Shown here: piece after piece, positions 15,971-24,782 of the stretch
How positions within the stretch are numbered: position 1 is the first letter of the stretch
Layout: the number at the start of each line of letters is the position of its first letter
Assembly: GCF_027111295.1 (NCBI RefSeq)
Contig: NZ_CP114287.1
Span: 1,054,001 to 1,118,000, forward strand
Reading direction: 5' to 3'
DNA length: 64,000 nucleotides
From: Flavobacterium gelatinilyticum
Lineage (GTDB): Bacteria > Bacteroidota > Bacteroidia > Flavobacteriales > Flavobacteriaceae
The notes under the pieces: model-generated
What the model was told of the DNA's origin: nothing
The model's input: the letters and a program-made list of their open reading frames with translations, nothing else
Database searches by the model: none
Translations under genes and position numbers: made by a program

Positions 15971-17272
15971 TTAAAAATTTGTAAACTTAGTCCAAGTGCT
16001 TGTCCAAAGTGCCTCAGTTTTAAATGCTCCTGTTGAACCAGTTAAATCTAAAGCTCCAGCATTAAAGAATGGCTGTGTTAATGACCAATTAACTCCTGGG
16101 TTTGCAGTAGATTGTGGAATTCCAACACCTAAAGCTCCAACTGGGAATATCGGATTTACATATCCGTGGAATGATACACCTCCCCAAGTAGATGAACTTG
16201 CTACAGAAGGAGCTTCAAAATAAATACCTCTGCTGTATCCTGTTACAGTAGCATCTGTAAGAGTGATTTGCCCTGCTCTACGTATGTGAATACCGTTTTC
16301 GTAAGCAGTTGCAGCAGCTGCAGTGTTAACACCAATGATAGACAATTGAGAAATAACCGGACGAGTGATAATTGCTGTTACAGAACCTGTAGCATTGTTG
16401 TCTAATTCGATACCATTAGAATCAGGATTTCCACCGCTTAAACTGTGAGTAGAATTAACGTCAGCAATTGCAATAGCTTTTGTGATTGTTCCTGTATAAC
16501 CTAAATCGAAATCAAAGTTATCATCATCAGCAGCAAAAGATACTAAATGAGAAGCGTTTACTCTTCCTCCAAAAAACTCAAATGAATCATCTCTACCGTA
16601 TGATACCTGAATGTGGTGAACCACTGTATTAACACCTACACCACCTAAAGTTAAACCGTTGATTTCAACACCAGATGCAGCATCTAAGATTCTACCGGCA
16701 AACTCGATACGAACATAAGAAATTGTTCCTCCGTTGTGGGCAGCATTAGATCCACCATAGTAGAAATCTGTAACATTTGGCTGATCTCCTAATCCTTCGA
16801 TAATATTGTTATCTAAGTTGTTATTTACGCGATCATCACCTAAAATTACCACTCCACCAAAATCTCCAGGAGCAGCTTTAGTTGCAGCGTTACCGTCTAA
16901 TAAATTGTAACTTGTAAAAATAATTGGAGCAGTTGCTGTTCCCTGAGCATTAATTTTACCCGTTTTAGTAATAACAAGAACTCCGGTAGCAACACCTGCA
17001 GCAAGAGGTTTCGCTTTGATGTAAGTACCTGGCTGGATTGTTAATGTAGCTCCAGATTTTACACGTACAACTCCGTTGATTTCCCAAACTTTGTCGTTTG
17101 TCCATGTTGTATTAGTTGTGATATCACCACTTACAGTTTGTACTGCAGTTGGATATCCGCTGTAGTCAGCCCCAGCAGCTTTAATAGAAAAAGAAGAATC
17201 AGCAGAAGAATCATCATTTTGGCAAGAACTCACAATAAGAGCTGCGATTGCGAACATAAAAAATTTTTTCAT
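15971..17272 (-). CDS. Beta-helix-like surface lipoprotein, copy A
   Basis: A 433-residue lipoprotein (Cys17 in IVSSCQNDD). The acidic residues after the Cys fit surface display. After a short linker (to about 45) the chain consists of short strands with Gly/Asn turns: WEINGVVRVKSGATLTIQPG, GVLVITKTGKINAQGT, NGIELDNNATGSVTAI, ENGIHIRRAGQITLTDA. This pattern is typical of right-handed parallel beta-helices. It is a close paralogue of the next gene upstream (17719-19014). No catalytic residues are obvious, so ligand binding alongside the TonB receptor is more likely than enzymatic activity. Such proteins are sometimes misnamed multidrug transporters in databases. Confidence 0.85.
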   Translation of the reverse strand: MKKFFMFAIAALIVSSCQNDDSSADSSFSIKAAGADYSGYPTAVQTVSGDITTNTTWTNDKVWEINGVVRVKSGATLTIQPGTYIKAKPLAAGVATGVLVITKTGKINAQGTATAPIIFTSYNLLDGNAATKAAPGDFGGVVILGDDRVNNNLDNNIIEGLGDQPNVTDFYYGGSNAAHNGGTISYVRIEFAGRILDAASGVEINGLTLGGVGVNTVVHHIQVSYGRDDSFEFFGGRVNASHLVSFAADDDNFDFDLGYTGTITKAIAIADVNSTHSLSGGNPDSNGIELDNNATGSVTAIITRPVISQLSIIGVNTAAAATAYENGIHIRRAGQITLTDATVTGYSRGIYFEAPSVASSSTWGGVSFHGYVNPIFPVGALGVGIPQSTANPGVNWSLTQPFFNAGALDLTGSTGAFKTEALWTSTWTKFTNF

Positions 17273-17423
17273 AATAATTTAATTATTGCTATATTTGCCG
17301 CTATTAAACTAGGCCTTTGGAGAGAGCAGCAAAATTTCTTTCCTTAGGTCTTTCTCGTTTTTGGTAAATTTGTTTTTTGCAAACAGATCCGTTTTACCGT
17401 CCGGGGGGGTGCCTGATCTCCGT

Positions 17424-17451
17424 CTTTCACTGGCAGGCTTTTCAGTGAAAG
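17424..17451. other. Hairpin in the 17273-17718 gap
   Basis: CTTTCACTG (17424-17432) pairs with CAGTGAAAG (17443-17451) over a 10-nt loop. A run of seven G lies at 17403-17409, unusual in this AT-rich DNA. The hairpin falls inside the predicted 388-nt leader between the conserved 43-bp motif and the copy A lipoprotein start, so it may terminate read-through or act on the leader. Confidence 0.45.
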
Positions 17452-17659
17452 GTTTTCACTTCAGTTCTTCAAAATTTCAGAATAAACAAAAAGATAAATG
17501 TCTTTTGGATATGATAAACCTGATGCCTTTTCTTCTTTAGATTTTTTTTGGGGCTTGTATTGAAGATTCCGTATATCTGCAGTTTTCATTTTTTTATCTA
17601 TTTCAATTTTTCGAAGAACTTAAAATCTCACTTGTTTATTAGTATTAGCTTTTAGAAAA

Positions 17660-17702
17660 GCAAAATGTCACAGGTATTTTTTATTGTTAACTTTTTCTTA
17701 AT
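17660..17702 (-). promoter_or_regulatory. 43-bp conserved motif, copy 1 (candidate ECF-sigma promoter)
   Basis: Compared with the copy at 19155-19197, the 26 bases at one end are identical and the outer GCAAAAT/TCA part is conserved at fixed spacing. On the minus strand it reads ATTAAGAAAAAGTTAACAAT, then about 14 nt, then TGACATTTTGC. It lies upstream of the copy A lipoprotein gene. See the finding on the three copies. Confidence 0.6.
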
Positions 17703-17718
17703 ACTAGGCATTCAAATA

Positions 17719-19014
17719 TTAAAAATTGGTAAATTTTGTCCATGTATTTGTCCACAAAGATTCTGTTCTAAATGCACCTGTTGTACCTGTAAAGTCCAAA
17801 GCAGCATCATTAAAAAAAGGCTGTGTTAATCCCCATTTCGTTGCGGGATTTGCAGTTGATAAAGAACTTCCCAAACCTATAATTGTACCAACTGGCAGAA
17901 TTGGATTAACAAAACCATGAATTGACAACAAGCTCCATGCTGATGAAGAAGGCACTGATGGAACTTCCCATCTAACCCCTGTGTTATATCCTGTAACAGT
18001 AACACTTGAAAGACTGATTTGCCCTAATCTGCGCACATGAATACCGTTTTCATACATACCAGCATCTGATGAAGAACTAACACCAATGATCGATAATTGA
18101 GAAATAACAGGACGAGTGATAAGTGTTGTTGAAATCCCTTGTGGATTATTATCCAATTCAATACCATTAGAATCCGGAACATTAAAACCAACATTACTGT
18201 GTGAAGAATTCTTGTCAGCAATACTTATCGCTTTTGTAATTGTTCCTGTATACCCCAGATTAAAATCAAAGCTGTCATCATATGTTGCAAAAGCCACCAA
18301 ATGACCTGCATTTACAGTTCCTCCAAAAAAATCAAATGAATCATCTCTCGAATAAGATACCTGAACATGGTCTACAGTTGTATTTCTGCCAACTCCGGCA
18401 AGTGTAACTGCACCCAGTCCGCTATCAGAATCTATTAAAAAACCTCCAAATTCTACACGTACATAATTTAAAATACCTCCATTATGATTGTCATTCGTTC
18501 CTCCGTAATAATAATCACTTACAAGAATAGGCAGCCCTTCTGCGGTATTGGCAGTCGATTGAGTATTTACCTGAGCATCACCTAAAATAACTATACCGCC
18601 AAAATCTCCGGAAATAGCTGTAGTAGACGTATCTCTATCTAATAATCTGTAACTCGTAAATATAATAGGGGCATTTGGAGTACCTTGTGCATTTATTTTA
18701 CCCGTTCTCGTAATTACAAGTACACCTGTCATAACTCCAAATGCTGCAGGTCTAGCTTTTATAAATGTACCTGCCTCAATGGTTAAAACTGCTCCTGATT
18801 TTACACGAACTATTCCGTCGATTTCCCATACTTTATCTTTCGTCCACGTTGTATTTGTTGTAATATCCCCCGTAACAGTTTGTATTGGTATAGGATACTC
18901 CGGGTAGTCTGCACTAACTGCTTTTAAAGAAAAAGAAGAATCAACAGAAGGATCATCATTTTGGCAAGAACTTATAATAAGAGTTACTACTACCAATAAA
19001 AAACATTTTTTCAT
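17719..19014 (-). CDS. Beta-helix-like surface lipoprotein, copy B
   Basis: A 431-residue paralogue of the 15971-17272 product, alike over its whole length. It has the same lipobox (IISSCQNDD), the same GDITTNTTWT segment followed by KVWEIDGIVRVKSGA, the same DSFDFFGG and NGIELDNN turns, and the same end (LWTNTWTKFTNF). Differences cluster in loops such as residues 150-165, which suggests two ligand variants. The predicted fold is again a right-handed beta-helix. It follows the TonB-dependent receptor gene directly on the same strand and has its own copy of the conserved 43-bp motif upstream. Confidence 0.85.
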   Translation of the reverse strand: MKKCFLLVVVTLIISSCQNDDPSVDSSFSLKAVSADYPEYPIPIQTVTGDITTNTTWTKDKVWEIDGIVRVKSGAVLTIEAGTFIKARPAAFGVMTGVLVITRTGKINAQGTPNAPIIFTSYRLLDRDTSTTAISGDFGGIVILGDAQVNTQSTANTAEGLPILVSDYYYGGTNDNHNGGILNYVRVEFGGFLIDSDSGLGAVTLAGVGRNTTVDHVQVSYSRDDSFDFFGGTVNAGHLVAFATYDDSFDFNLGYTGTITKAISIADKNSSHSNVGFNVPDSNGIELDNNPQGISTTLITRPVISQLSIIGVSSSSDAGMYENGIHVRRLGQISLSSVTVTGYNTGVRWEVPSVPSSSAWSLLSIHGFVNPILPVGTIIGLGSSLSTANPATKWGLTQPFFNDAALDFTGTTGAFRTESLWTNTWTKFTNF

Positions 19015-19154
19015 ACTAATTTTTTTAAATTAAACATGATATTTTGACTACTCTGAATGTTTGAAAGTCTTTTTAAATTATAAAAAGAAACCTCCTCTAT
19101 ACTGTTCCGGAATTTTTAATTATTCTGGTCTCAATAGTATTAGATTTCAAAGGA

Positions 19155-19197
19155 GCAAAATATCATGTCCGTTTTTTATTGTTAACTTTTTCTTAAT
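19155..19197 (-). promoter_or_regulatory. 43-bp conserved motif, copy 2 (candidate ECF-sigma promoter)
   Basis: It has the same length and arrangement as the copy at 17660-17702. It lies 141 bp upstream of the copy B lipoprotein start and 50 bp past the receptor stop codon. This suggests that the lipoprotein gene is transcribed separately from the receptor. Confidence 0.6.
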
Positions 19198-19246
19198 ATC
19201 TAAAAAGAAAATACTTATAATTATTAGTATTTAGTATACCAAATCT

Positions 19247-22200
19247 TTAAAAAGAATAATTAATTGATAAACTTAAAGTTCGGCCGTTTTTCGCCTTAAA
19301 CACTTCCTGGTCAATATCCGGATCATACTTATCGGTTGCACCTGCTCCTAAACTATATTGTGATCTGGGGTTAGATCCAACAGGAACATCTTGTATTTTA
19401 CTGTAGCTGTTTGCATTATTGTAGGTTTCGATACCTTCATCAAACATATTTTTTATACTGAATTTCAGTTCAAGATTTTTCTCTTTAAAAAATTTATAAC
19501 TCACCTGAGCATCCGTTATAGAATAAGGCTTACGGATTTCTTCGGCTCTATATTCAAACCCCACTAGTATATACTGGTCTCCAAGTGCATTATGTCGAAC
19601 ACTAAATCCTAAACGGTCGCCTACATAATCTAAACCAAGATTATACGTATAAGGCGACTGTCCGTATAATGGTCTGTTTGCTTCATAAAGATCGCCGCTC
19701 CCGTCTATTCTTTGGTAAGAGGTTACTTTAGTATCGTTTATGGAGGCATTTCCGTATACAAATAAGTGTTTTAATATATCTCCTTCACCCAAAAAAGAAA
19801 GGCTTTTATAAAATTCCAATTCAACTCCCCAAAGTTTAGCTTTATTTGAGTTTATATTATAAATATCTCTAACACCGGAAGCATTTAAGTAACCAACAGC
19901 TTCAATTGGGTTATCGATATCTTTGTGATAGACACCAAAAGATAAAATTTCGCCGCCGGAAGGGAACCATTCTAATTTTAAATCATAATTGTCTGCAACG
20001 CTCGAAACGATTCCGTCTGTATAGTTATAAATTTTAGCAGAACGGACCGGGTCCCAATATGGAATACTTAAACGTTCTGCAAACTGAGGACGCAATACTG
20101 ATTTATTGTACCCAAGTCGTACGTTCATTTTATTTGTCGGGCTGATAATTAAACTTGCCGACGGAAGAAACTGCCATAATTTATCATCCTTTTGAACTTG
20201 TGAAAATCCATCAGGAGTTTCAGACTGGCTTTGTATTTGTGTGTAAAGATAACTTTCGGCTCTTACTCCCCAAACCAGTCTTACATATTGACCAATTTTA
20301 TCGTCGAGCATCACAAAAGGAGAATGAATTTTTACATCTCCAATAAATTCATTTCCATATATACCGAATTTCTGCCAGCCAAAACCACCGTAATAATAAT
20401 TGGAACCATCTAAAAATTTAGACAAAGGCTCAAAAATATCAGCTGTATTAGTATTCTGTCCTACTGTAACCAATTTTACAGATTCCTGTTGATTGGTTGC
20501 TTTTTTATAAGTCCCGAAATATCCCGCTTTGAAATCGTTTGTAAATGATTCTCCAAAATTGAAAGTATATTTAAAATTAACAGCCCAGTTATAATCATCT
20601 TCATTATTAGAAAAATTGCTTCGGCTGAACGGAGTTCTGTTTCCTTCATTGTAAACGGTATATTTTGTAACAACATCATCACCTACTTTTACCCTTAAAA
20701 TATCGGCAAATGTAGCGTCTTTGGTATCTTTTACTACACTTCCGTATGCACCATACCAATTTACTTCTAATTTATCAAATTTGTGATTTCCTTCAATTTT
20801 ATTCTGAATAAAAGTGGTATAAACCGGATAATTAGATTCTGAAGTAATAGGAAGCACACTTCCGTCTAGAATTTCAGCAATACCAACTCCGTCACCCCAG
20901 CCCGTAATCTGAGTAAGCTGGCTATTGTAAATATGCATCGCAGTATTACGCATTGTAATTTTATGATTGTCTAACTGAATAGATGCATTAAACATACCAC
21001 CCAATGTTGAGGTATAGCTGTAATTGTTACCAGAATTTTTGAAACCGTATTTTGTAAAGGTTGAGTAAAGGTTCTTATCATTCTCTGCCAGGAAATCTGT
21101 GTTACTTTTAAAATTACCTCTTTCGATATGTTCGATCTCTAATGTTTCTTGTGTGTTCTTAAAAATTAAAGATCCTGTAAATCCCCATTTATTATTGTCC
21201 TTTAACTTGTACACACGTCCCAAACCAAACTGAAGCGTAGTTCCGGGCGCACCATAGGTTTTATAGGTACTGAAATTATCCTCTGTAAATAATTTTGAAT
21301 AGGCAATAAACGGTCCTGATGCTGCCTCTGTAGTCGGCGCATCCAGCGTAGTATGATTGGTAGGAAAATCTCTTCTTCCGTCATCAAATCCCCAATAATC
21401 GTAGTCGCCTTCCTGTCTTGTAAGTCTTTCTTTAAAGGCACTTTTGCTGTTGAAAGAAGTACTGATAGAGAAATTGGTAAAATTTTCTTTTGGAATATCT
21501 TTTGTTTTTACTTCTACATACCCTCCGGCAAAATTGGCATACATATCCGGAGTAGCGGATTTACTTACTACGATACTTTCGACAATTGAAGTAGGAATAA
21601 TATCAAATGAAAAGTTTTGCTGCGCAGCATCTGTACTTGGCAACGCGATTCCGTCCATAACGGCCTGGTTCCATCTTTCTCCCATCGAACGTACTACAAC
21701 AAATTTATCATTTACGGTTGTAACTCCTGTAATACGTTTTAAAGAACTGGCAACATCTCTGTCCGGAGTTCTGGCAATTTGTTCTGCCGAAATACCATCA
21801 GAAAACTGAGCCGCTTTTTTTTGCTGCAATAACATCCCTTCGACCGATGCTGTTGCCTGTTTGTAGTTCTGGATAATTACCACCTCGTTAAGTGATTGAG
21901 CATCTTCTTCTAAAGCGACAACCAGCGGTGTTTCTTCGCCATCGTTTACTTTAACGTGTGTAATTTTCTGGGTTCTGAAAGATATAACACTAATTTCGAT
22001 TGTGTATTCTCCTGCATCCAGATCTAAAACGTAATTTCCGTCAATATCAGATTGTGCGCCCAGACCGGTTTCAACTACTTTAATATTGGCACCCGGCAGT
22101 GAAAGTCCGTTAGTATCGACTATCTTTCCGGTTATTTTCCCTTTCTTTTTTTTTTTAGCGCTGCTGTTTACGGCAATATTGTTATCAGTACGCTTAAAAT

Positions 22201-22489
22201 TCAGATTCGTTAAGTTCTCTAAATCGGCTAGTATTTCGTCTATAGAAACATTGGTCTTTTTAAGGGTTACCAGCGGTGTGCTTAAATCCAAATCTTTCTG
22301 ATAAACAAATTGGTACGGTGTCTGTGATTTTAAATTATCTATGATTTTTTGAGGAGAAGAATTTTTAAAATCAACCGAAACAGTTCCGGTCTGCGAATAA
22401 GCAATATCTGCTCCGAAAAAAAATCCGAAAAGTAAAAACCAAAATAGCAAAGCAGTACGCCTGCAAAATTCATTATTCATAAGTGACAT
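19247..22489 (-). CDS. TonB-dependent outer-membrane receptor with STN signalling domain
   Basis: A 1080-residue receptor. A signal segment (about 10-33) is followed by an STN domain (about 35-108, VSVDFKNSSPQKIIDNLKS), a CarboxypepD_reg domain (about 115-200, GKITGKIVDTNGLSLPGAN), a plug (about 225-335, with TPDRDVASSLKRITGV and VVVRSMGERWNQAVMDG) and a long beta-barrel ending in a terminal aromatic strand (SLSINYSF). The STN domain is the part that talks to FecR, and FecR and sigma genes lie just upstream. It lacks an adjacent SusD and is not a full SusC-type protein. The start may be the Met at residue 4. The substrate is unknown. Confidence 0.92.
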   Translation of the reverse strand: MSLMNNEFCRRTALLFWFLLFGFFFGADIAYSQTGTVSVDFKNSSPQKIIDNLKSQTPYQFVYQKDLDLSTPLVTLKKTNVSIDEILADLENLTNLNFKRTDNNIAVNSSAKKKKKGKITGKIVDTNGLSLPGANIKVVETGLGAQSDIDGNYVLDLDAGEYTIEISVISFRTQKITHVKVNDGEETPLVVALEEDAQSLNEVVIIQNYKQATASVEGMLLQQKKAAQFSDGISAEQIARTPDRDVASSLKRITGVTTVNDKFVVVRSMGERWNQAVMDGIALPSTDAAQQNFSFDIIPTSIVESIVVSKSATPDMYANFAGGYVEVKTKDIPKENFTNFSISTSFNSKSAFKERLTRQEGDYDYWGFDDGRRDFPTNHTTLDAPTTEAASGPFIAYSKLFTEDNFSTYKTYGAPGTTLQFGLGRVYKLKDNNKWGFTGSLIFKNTQETLEIEHIERGNFKSNTDFLAENDKNLYSTFTKYGFKNSGNNYSYTSTLGGMFNASIQLDNHKITMRNTAMHIYNSQLTQITGWGDGVGIAEILDGSVLPITSESNYPVYTTFIQNKIEGNHKFDKLEVNWYGAYGSVVKDTKDATFADILRVKVGDDVVTKYTVYNEGNRTPFSRSNFSNNEDDYNWAVNFKYTFNFGESFTNDFKAGYFGTYKKATNQQESVKLVTVGQNTNTADIFEPLSKFLDGSNYYYGGFGWQKFGIYGNEFIGDVKIHSPFVMLDDKIGQYVRLVWGVRAESYLYTQIQSQSETPDGFSQVQKDDKLWQFLPSASLIISPTNKMNVRLGYNKSVLRPQFAERLSIPYWDPVRSAKIYNYTDGIVSSVADNYDLKLEWFPSGGEILSFGVYHKDIDNPIEAVGYLNASGVRDIYNINSNKAKLWGVELEFYKSLSFLGEGDILKHLFVYGNASINDTKVTSYQRIDGSGDLYEANRPLYGQSPYTYNLGLDYVGDRLGFSVRHNALGDQYILVGFEYRAEEIRKPYSITDAQVSYKFFKEKNLELKFSIKNMFDEGIETYNNANSYSKIQDVPVGSNPRSQYSLGAGATDKYDPDIDQEVFKAKNGRTLSLSINYSF

Positions 22490-22630
22490 TAATTAGTTAT
22501 AGTATTAATTTTGATACGATATTAAGGACTGCAAAAAAGTAAAGACAATAGCTGTCCAGGCTGTCACAATCCGGTCTTCCTCATAAGACCAAACTGTGGC
22601 TGCAATTTTTTTAAGTTATTTTCTAAGCTG

Positions 22631-23491
22631 TTATCTGCTTATCAAAAAAGTATTGTTTCCTTCTGGATTTATTTTTATTTCTAATGCAAAAGCAATAGTC
22701 TGAAGCATTTCATTAAAACCCTGTCTGGTGTCCAGAGTTCCCTGAATTTTAAGATCTTTTAAATCTTCGTCCAGATAGTTAACCGAGAAATGATATTCGG
22801 GCTTGAGTTTCTCTATTACTTCTCCCAGCGTCAGACCGTCTACATAAAGAAGGACCTTTTTCCAATGCGGTTCTAAAACAGCTGTTTTTTGTTTTTGCAT
22901 TTCATACGTTTCAGGACTATATACTGCTTTAAATCCTCTTTCAAGGAAAACGGTATTTTGTAAACCTTCTACTTTTACTTTTCCGGTTCTTACGCTTACT
23001 TCGGGTTGTTTGTTTTCGTAAGCTGTTACGCTGAAGGATGTTCCCAGTACTGTCGTTTTTATATCTCCTGAGCTGATAATAAAAGGTCTTTTTTCGTCAC
23101 GTTTTACTTCAAAAAAAGCTTCGCCTTTCAGGGTTACGGTTCTGTCTTTTCCGCTGAATTTTTCAGGATAATAAATTTCAGAATTTTCATTAAGCCATAC
23201 ACGGGTTCCGTCCGGCAGGAACAAAAGGCGAATGTCTTTAGGAAATGTTTTTGTCGAAGCCATTTCGATTTTGGTCGGATTGTTTCTAGAAATAAACTGA
23301 TAACCAGCAAAAAACATTACAAATACAGCACAGGCTGCGGCTATCCAGTTGTATACGAACTTATATTTGTCAGTTGTAGCTTTTTTAATGTTGTTCCACA
23401 TTCGGGCCTCTGATCCTTCAGGAAGTATCCCTCTGTTTGGTATGGCATTCCACTCTTCTTTTAACCTCTTCGATTTCATTAAAACTGACAT
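22631..23491 (-). CDS. FecR-family anti-sigma factor
   Basis: A 286-residue inner-membrane protein with a short cytoplasmic part (1-43), one membrane helix at about 44-63 (WIAAACAVFVMFFAGYQFI), a FecR periplasmic domain (about 75-190, with LPDGTRVWLNENSEIYYPE and GEAFFEVKRDEKRPFII) and a C-terminal DUF4974-like STN-resembling domain (about 210-286). It should hold the sigma factor until the liganded receptor signals through its STN domain. It lies between sigma and receptor genes. Met5 (23479) is an alternative start. A third copy of the conserved 43-bp motif lies in the gap before it. Confidence 0.92.
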   Translation of the reverse strand: MSVLMKSKRLKEEWNAIPNRGILPEGSEARMWNNIKKATTDKYKFVYNWIAAACAVFVMFFAGYQFISRNNPTKIEMASTKTFPKDIRLLFLPDGTRVWLNENSEIYYPEKFSGKDRTVTLKGEAFFEVKRDEKRPFIISSGDIKTTVLGTSFSVTAYENKQPEVSVRTGKVKVEGLQNTVFLERGFKAVYSPETYEMQKQKTAVLEPHWKKVLLYVDGLTLGEVIEKLKPEYHFSVNYLDEDLKDLKIQGTLDTRQGFNEMLQTIAFALEIKINPEGNNTFLISR

Positions 23492-23550
23492 TTAGTATTT
23501 AAAAAATAATCACGACTATCCGCAATTCAAATACATTAGATTTCGAATCT

Positions 23551-23593
23551 TTTAAATGTCACCCCCTCCTGTTACTATTAACCTTTTCTTAAT
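23551..23593 (-). promoter_or_regulatory. 43-bp conserved motif, copy 3, more diverged
   Basis: It shares AAATGTCAC and TTAACnTTTTCTTAAT with the other two copies at exactly the same relative spacing, while the middle differs. It lies 60 bp upstream of the FecR gene and could let FecR be transcribed from its own promoter under control of the sigma factor it restrains. Confidence 0.5.
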
Positions 23594-23661
23594 GTCGGGA
23601 AAAAATTAGTTAACATTAACCCGGATAAAGCCTTATAAATCGATCTTAAAACAGAAGTTTT

Positions 23662-24240
23662 TTACGAAATTAATTCGGACTGACTGATAAAAAATAAGGC
23701 GAACCAGTAGAGTTCATGATTTTTAACCGAATTTTTTTTGAGAAATTGTAATGTCTTCGAAATCTGATTGGCAACTGCACTTGGCGACATGTCCATCTCG
23801 GCTGCAATCTCTTTATAACTGCGGTCTTCAAATTTATGAAGATTGAATATTTTGCGTCTTTTTTCGGGAATCTGGCTCAGCAGGTATTGGATTTTTTCGT
23901 ACTGAATGCCCAGTTCTTCTTCAGTTTCTGAGGCACTGTCGAGTTCTTTGATCATCATATCATTCTCGACCGAAAATATTCTGTTCTGCTTTTTATACCA
24001 TTTTGAAATTTCCTGTTTGGAACTTTTAAACAAAACGGATTCTAAACTTACTTCGGGATCTAATTTTGAGCGGTATTTCCAGAGATGAATAAATACGTTT
24101 TGTGTCACATCTTCTGAATCTGCAAGCTGCGCCGTGTATTTTTTTACAAAACAGAATACTTTATAATGGTACAAATCATAGATTTCTTTAAAACAGGAAT
24201 CATCACCGGCGCGTAACCTTACTATCAAATTAGAACTCAT
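23662..24240 (-). CDS. ECF-type RNA polymerase sigma-70 factor
   Basis: A 192-residue protein with sigma region 2 at about 10-75 (FKEIYDLYHYKVFCFVKKY; DSEDVTQNVFIHLWKYR) and region 4 at about 115-175 (IPEKRRKIFNLHKFEDRSYKEIAAEMDMSPSAVANQI). No region 1 or 3, as expected for ECF factors. It heads the block containing FecR, the TonB receptor, the beta-helix lipoproteins and the peptidase, so those genes are its likely regulon. A candidate housekeeping -7 box lies 35 bp upstream. Confidence 0.93.
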   Translation of the reverse strand: MSSNLIVRLRAGDDSCFKEIYDLYHYKVFCFVKKYTAQLADSEDVTQNVFIHLWKYRSKLDPEVSLESVLFKSSKQEISKWYKKQNRIFSVENDMMIKELDSASETEEELGIQYEKIQYLLSQIPEKRRKIFNLHKFEDRSYKEIAAEMDMSPSAVANQISKTLQFLKKNSVKNHELYWFALFFISQSELIS

Positions 24241-24274
24241 AATGCGAATATAAATTTATTAAAGAAGCCTCTTA

Positions 24275-24282
24275 CAAAAGTA
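24275..24282 (-). promoter_or_regulatory. Candidate -7 element (TACTTTTG) for the ECF sigma gene
   Basis: The minus strand reads TACTTTTG, an exact TAnnTTTG match, 35 bp upstream of the start at 24240. No good -33 box is seen. Confidence 0.4.
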
Positions 24283-24528
24283 TAATAAACCTTACTTCAT
24301 TATTTTTCAGGTTTCATCATTTAATAATTTGTTAATATTGAGCTTTCACTCCTCTCATAATTTATTAAATATTTAAAAAATAAAGCCTATTAAAGGGAAT
24401 ACTCCTGATTCGTTTAAAAGTTAAAGTTTTAAACTAATGTATAAGATTGAAATAAAATACGCTTAATTATTTTGTAATATAAAACCTATTTTTAACCCGT
24501 TGGGTGTAATTCAAAAATTATATATTTT

Positions 24529-24637
24529 GACGCGGATTAGAGGGATTCGTTATCACGAAGACGCGGATTTTTACGGTAATATATAAATCAGTTATATCCG
24601 CGTTTTTGCAAAGCAAATCTGTTTTATCCGTGTTATA
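24529..24637. repeat. Repeat with direct and inverted ACGCGGAT words
   Basis: ACGCGGAT occurs at about 24529-24537 and 24561-24568. Its complement ATCCGCGT is at 24596-24603, with a degenerate copy (ATCCGTGT) near 24628. The 24561/24596 pair forms an 8-bp stem over 27 nt. No ORF is present. This fills part of the 24241-24782 gap; the rest holds the sigma promoter and the terminator of the neighbouring gene. Confidence 0.55.
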
Positions 24638-24729
24638 ATTTTTTAAATATTACATAGAAAATACAATTGCACGCAACGTCTTTATTTTTAATACAAATTG
24701 AAGCGTTCAAAATTTTTCAATAAAACTAA

Positions 24730-24763
24730 AAGCCCTGAACTTCTAAAATTCAGGGCTTTTTTA
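24730..24763 (-). terminator. Intrinsic terminator, 10-bp stem
   Basis: AAGCCCTGAA (24730-24739) pairs with TTCAGGGCTT (24749-24758) over a 9-nt loop, with T-rich DNA on both sides. It lies 20 bp past the stop codon of the minus-strand phosphatase fusion gene and separates that locus from the sigma gene at 24240. Confidence 0.88.
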
Positions 24764-24782
24764 TGCTGGAGCAAACAGGAAA

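Noticed and set aside
17289..17300. Plus-strand TATATTTG box near 17290
   Set aside because: It matches the -7 consensus, but no plus-strand gene follows. All nearby genes are on the minus strand.
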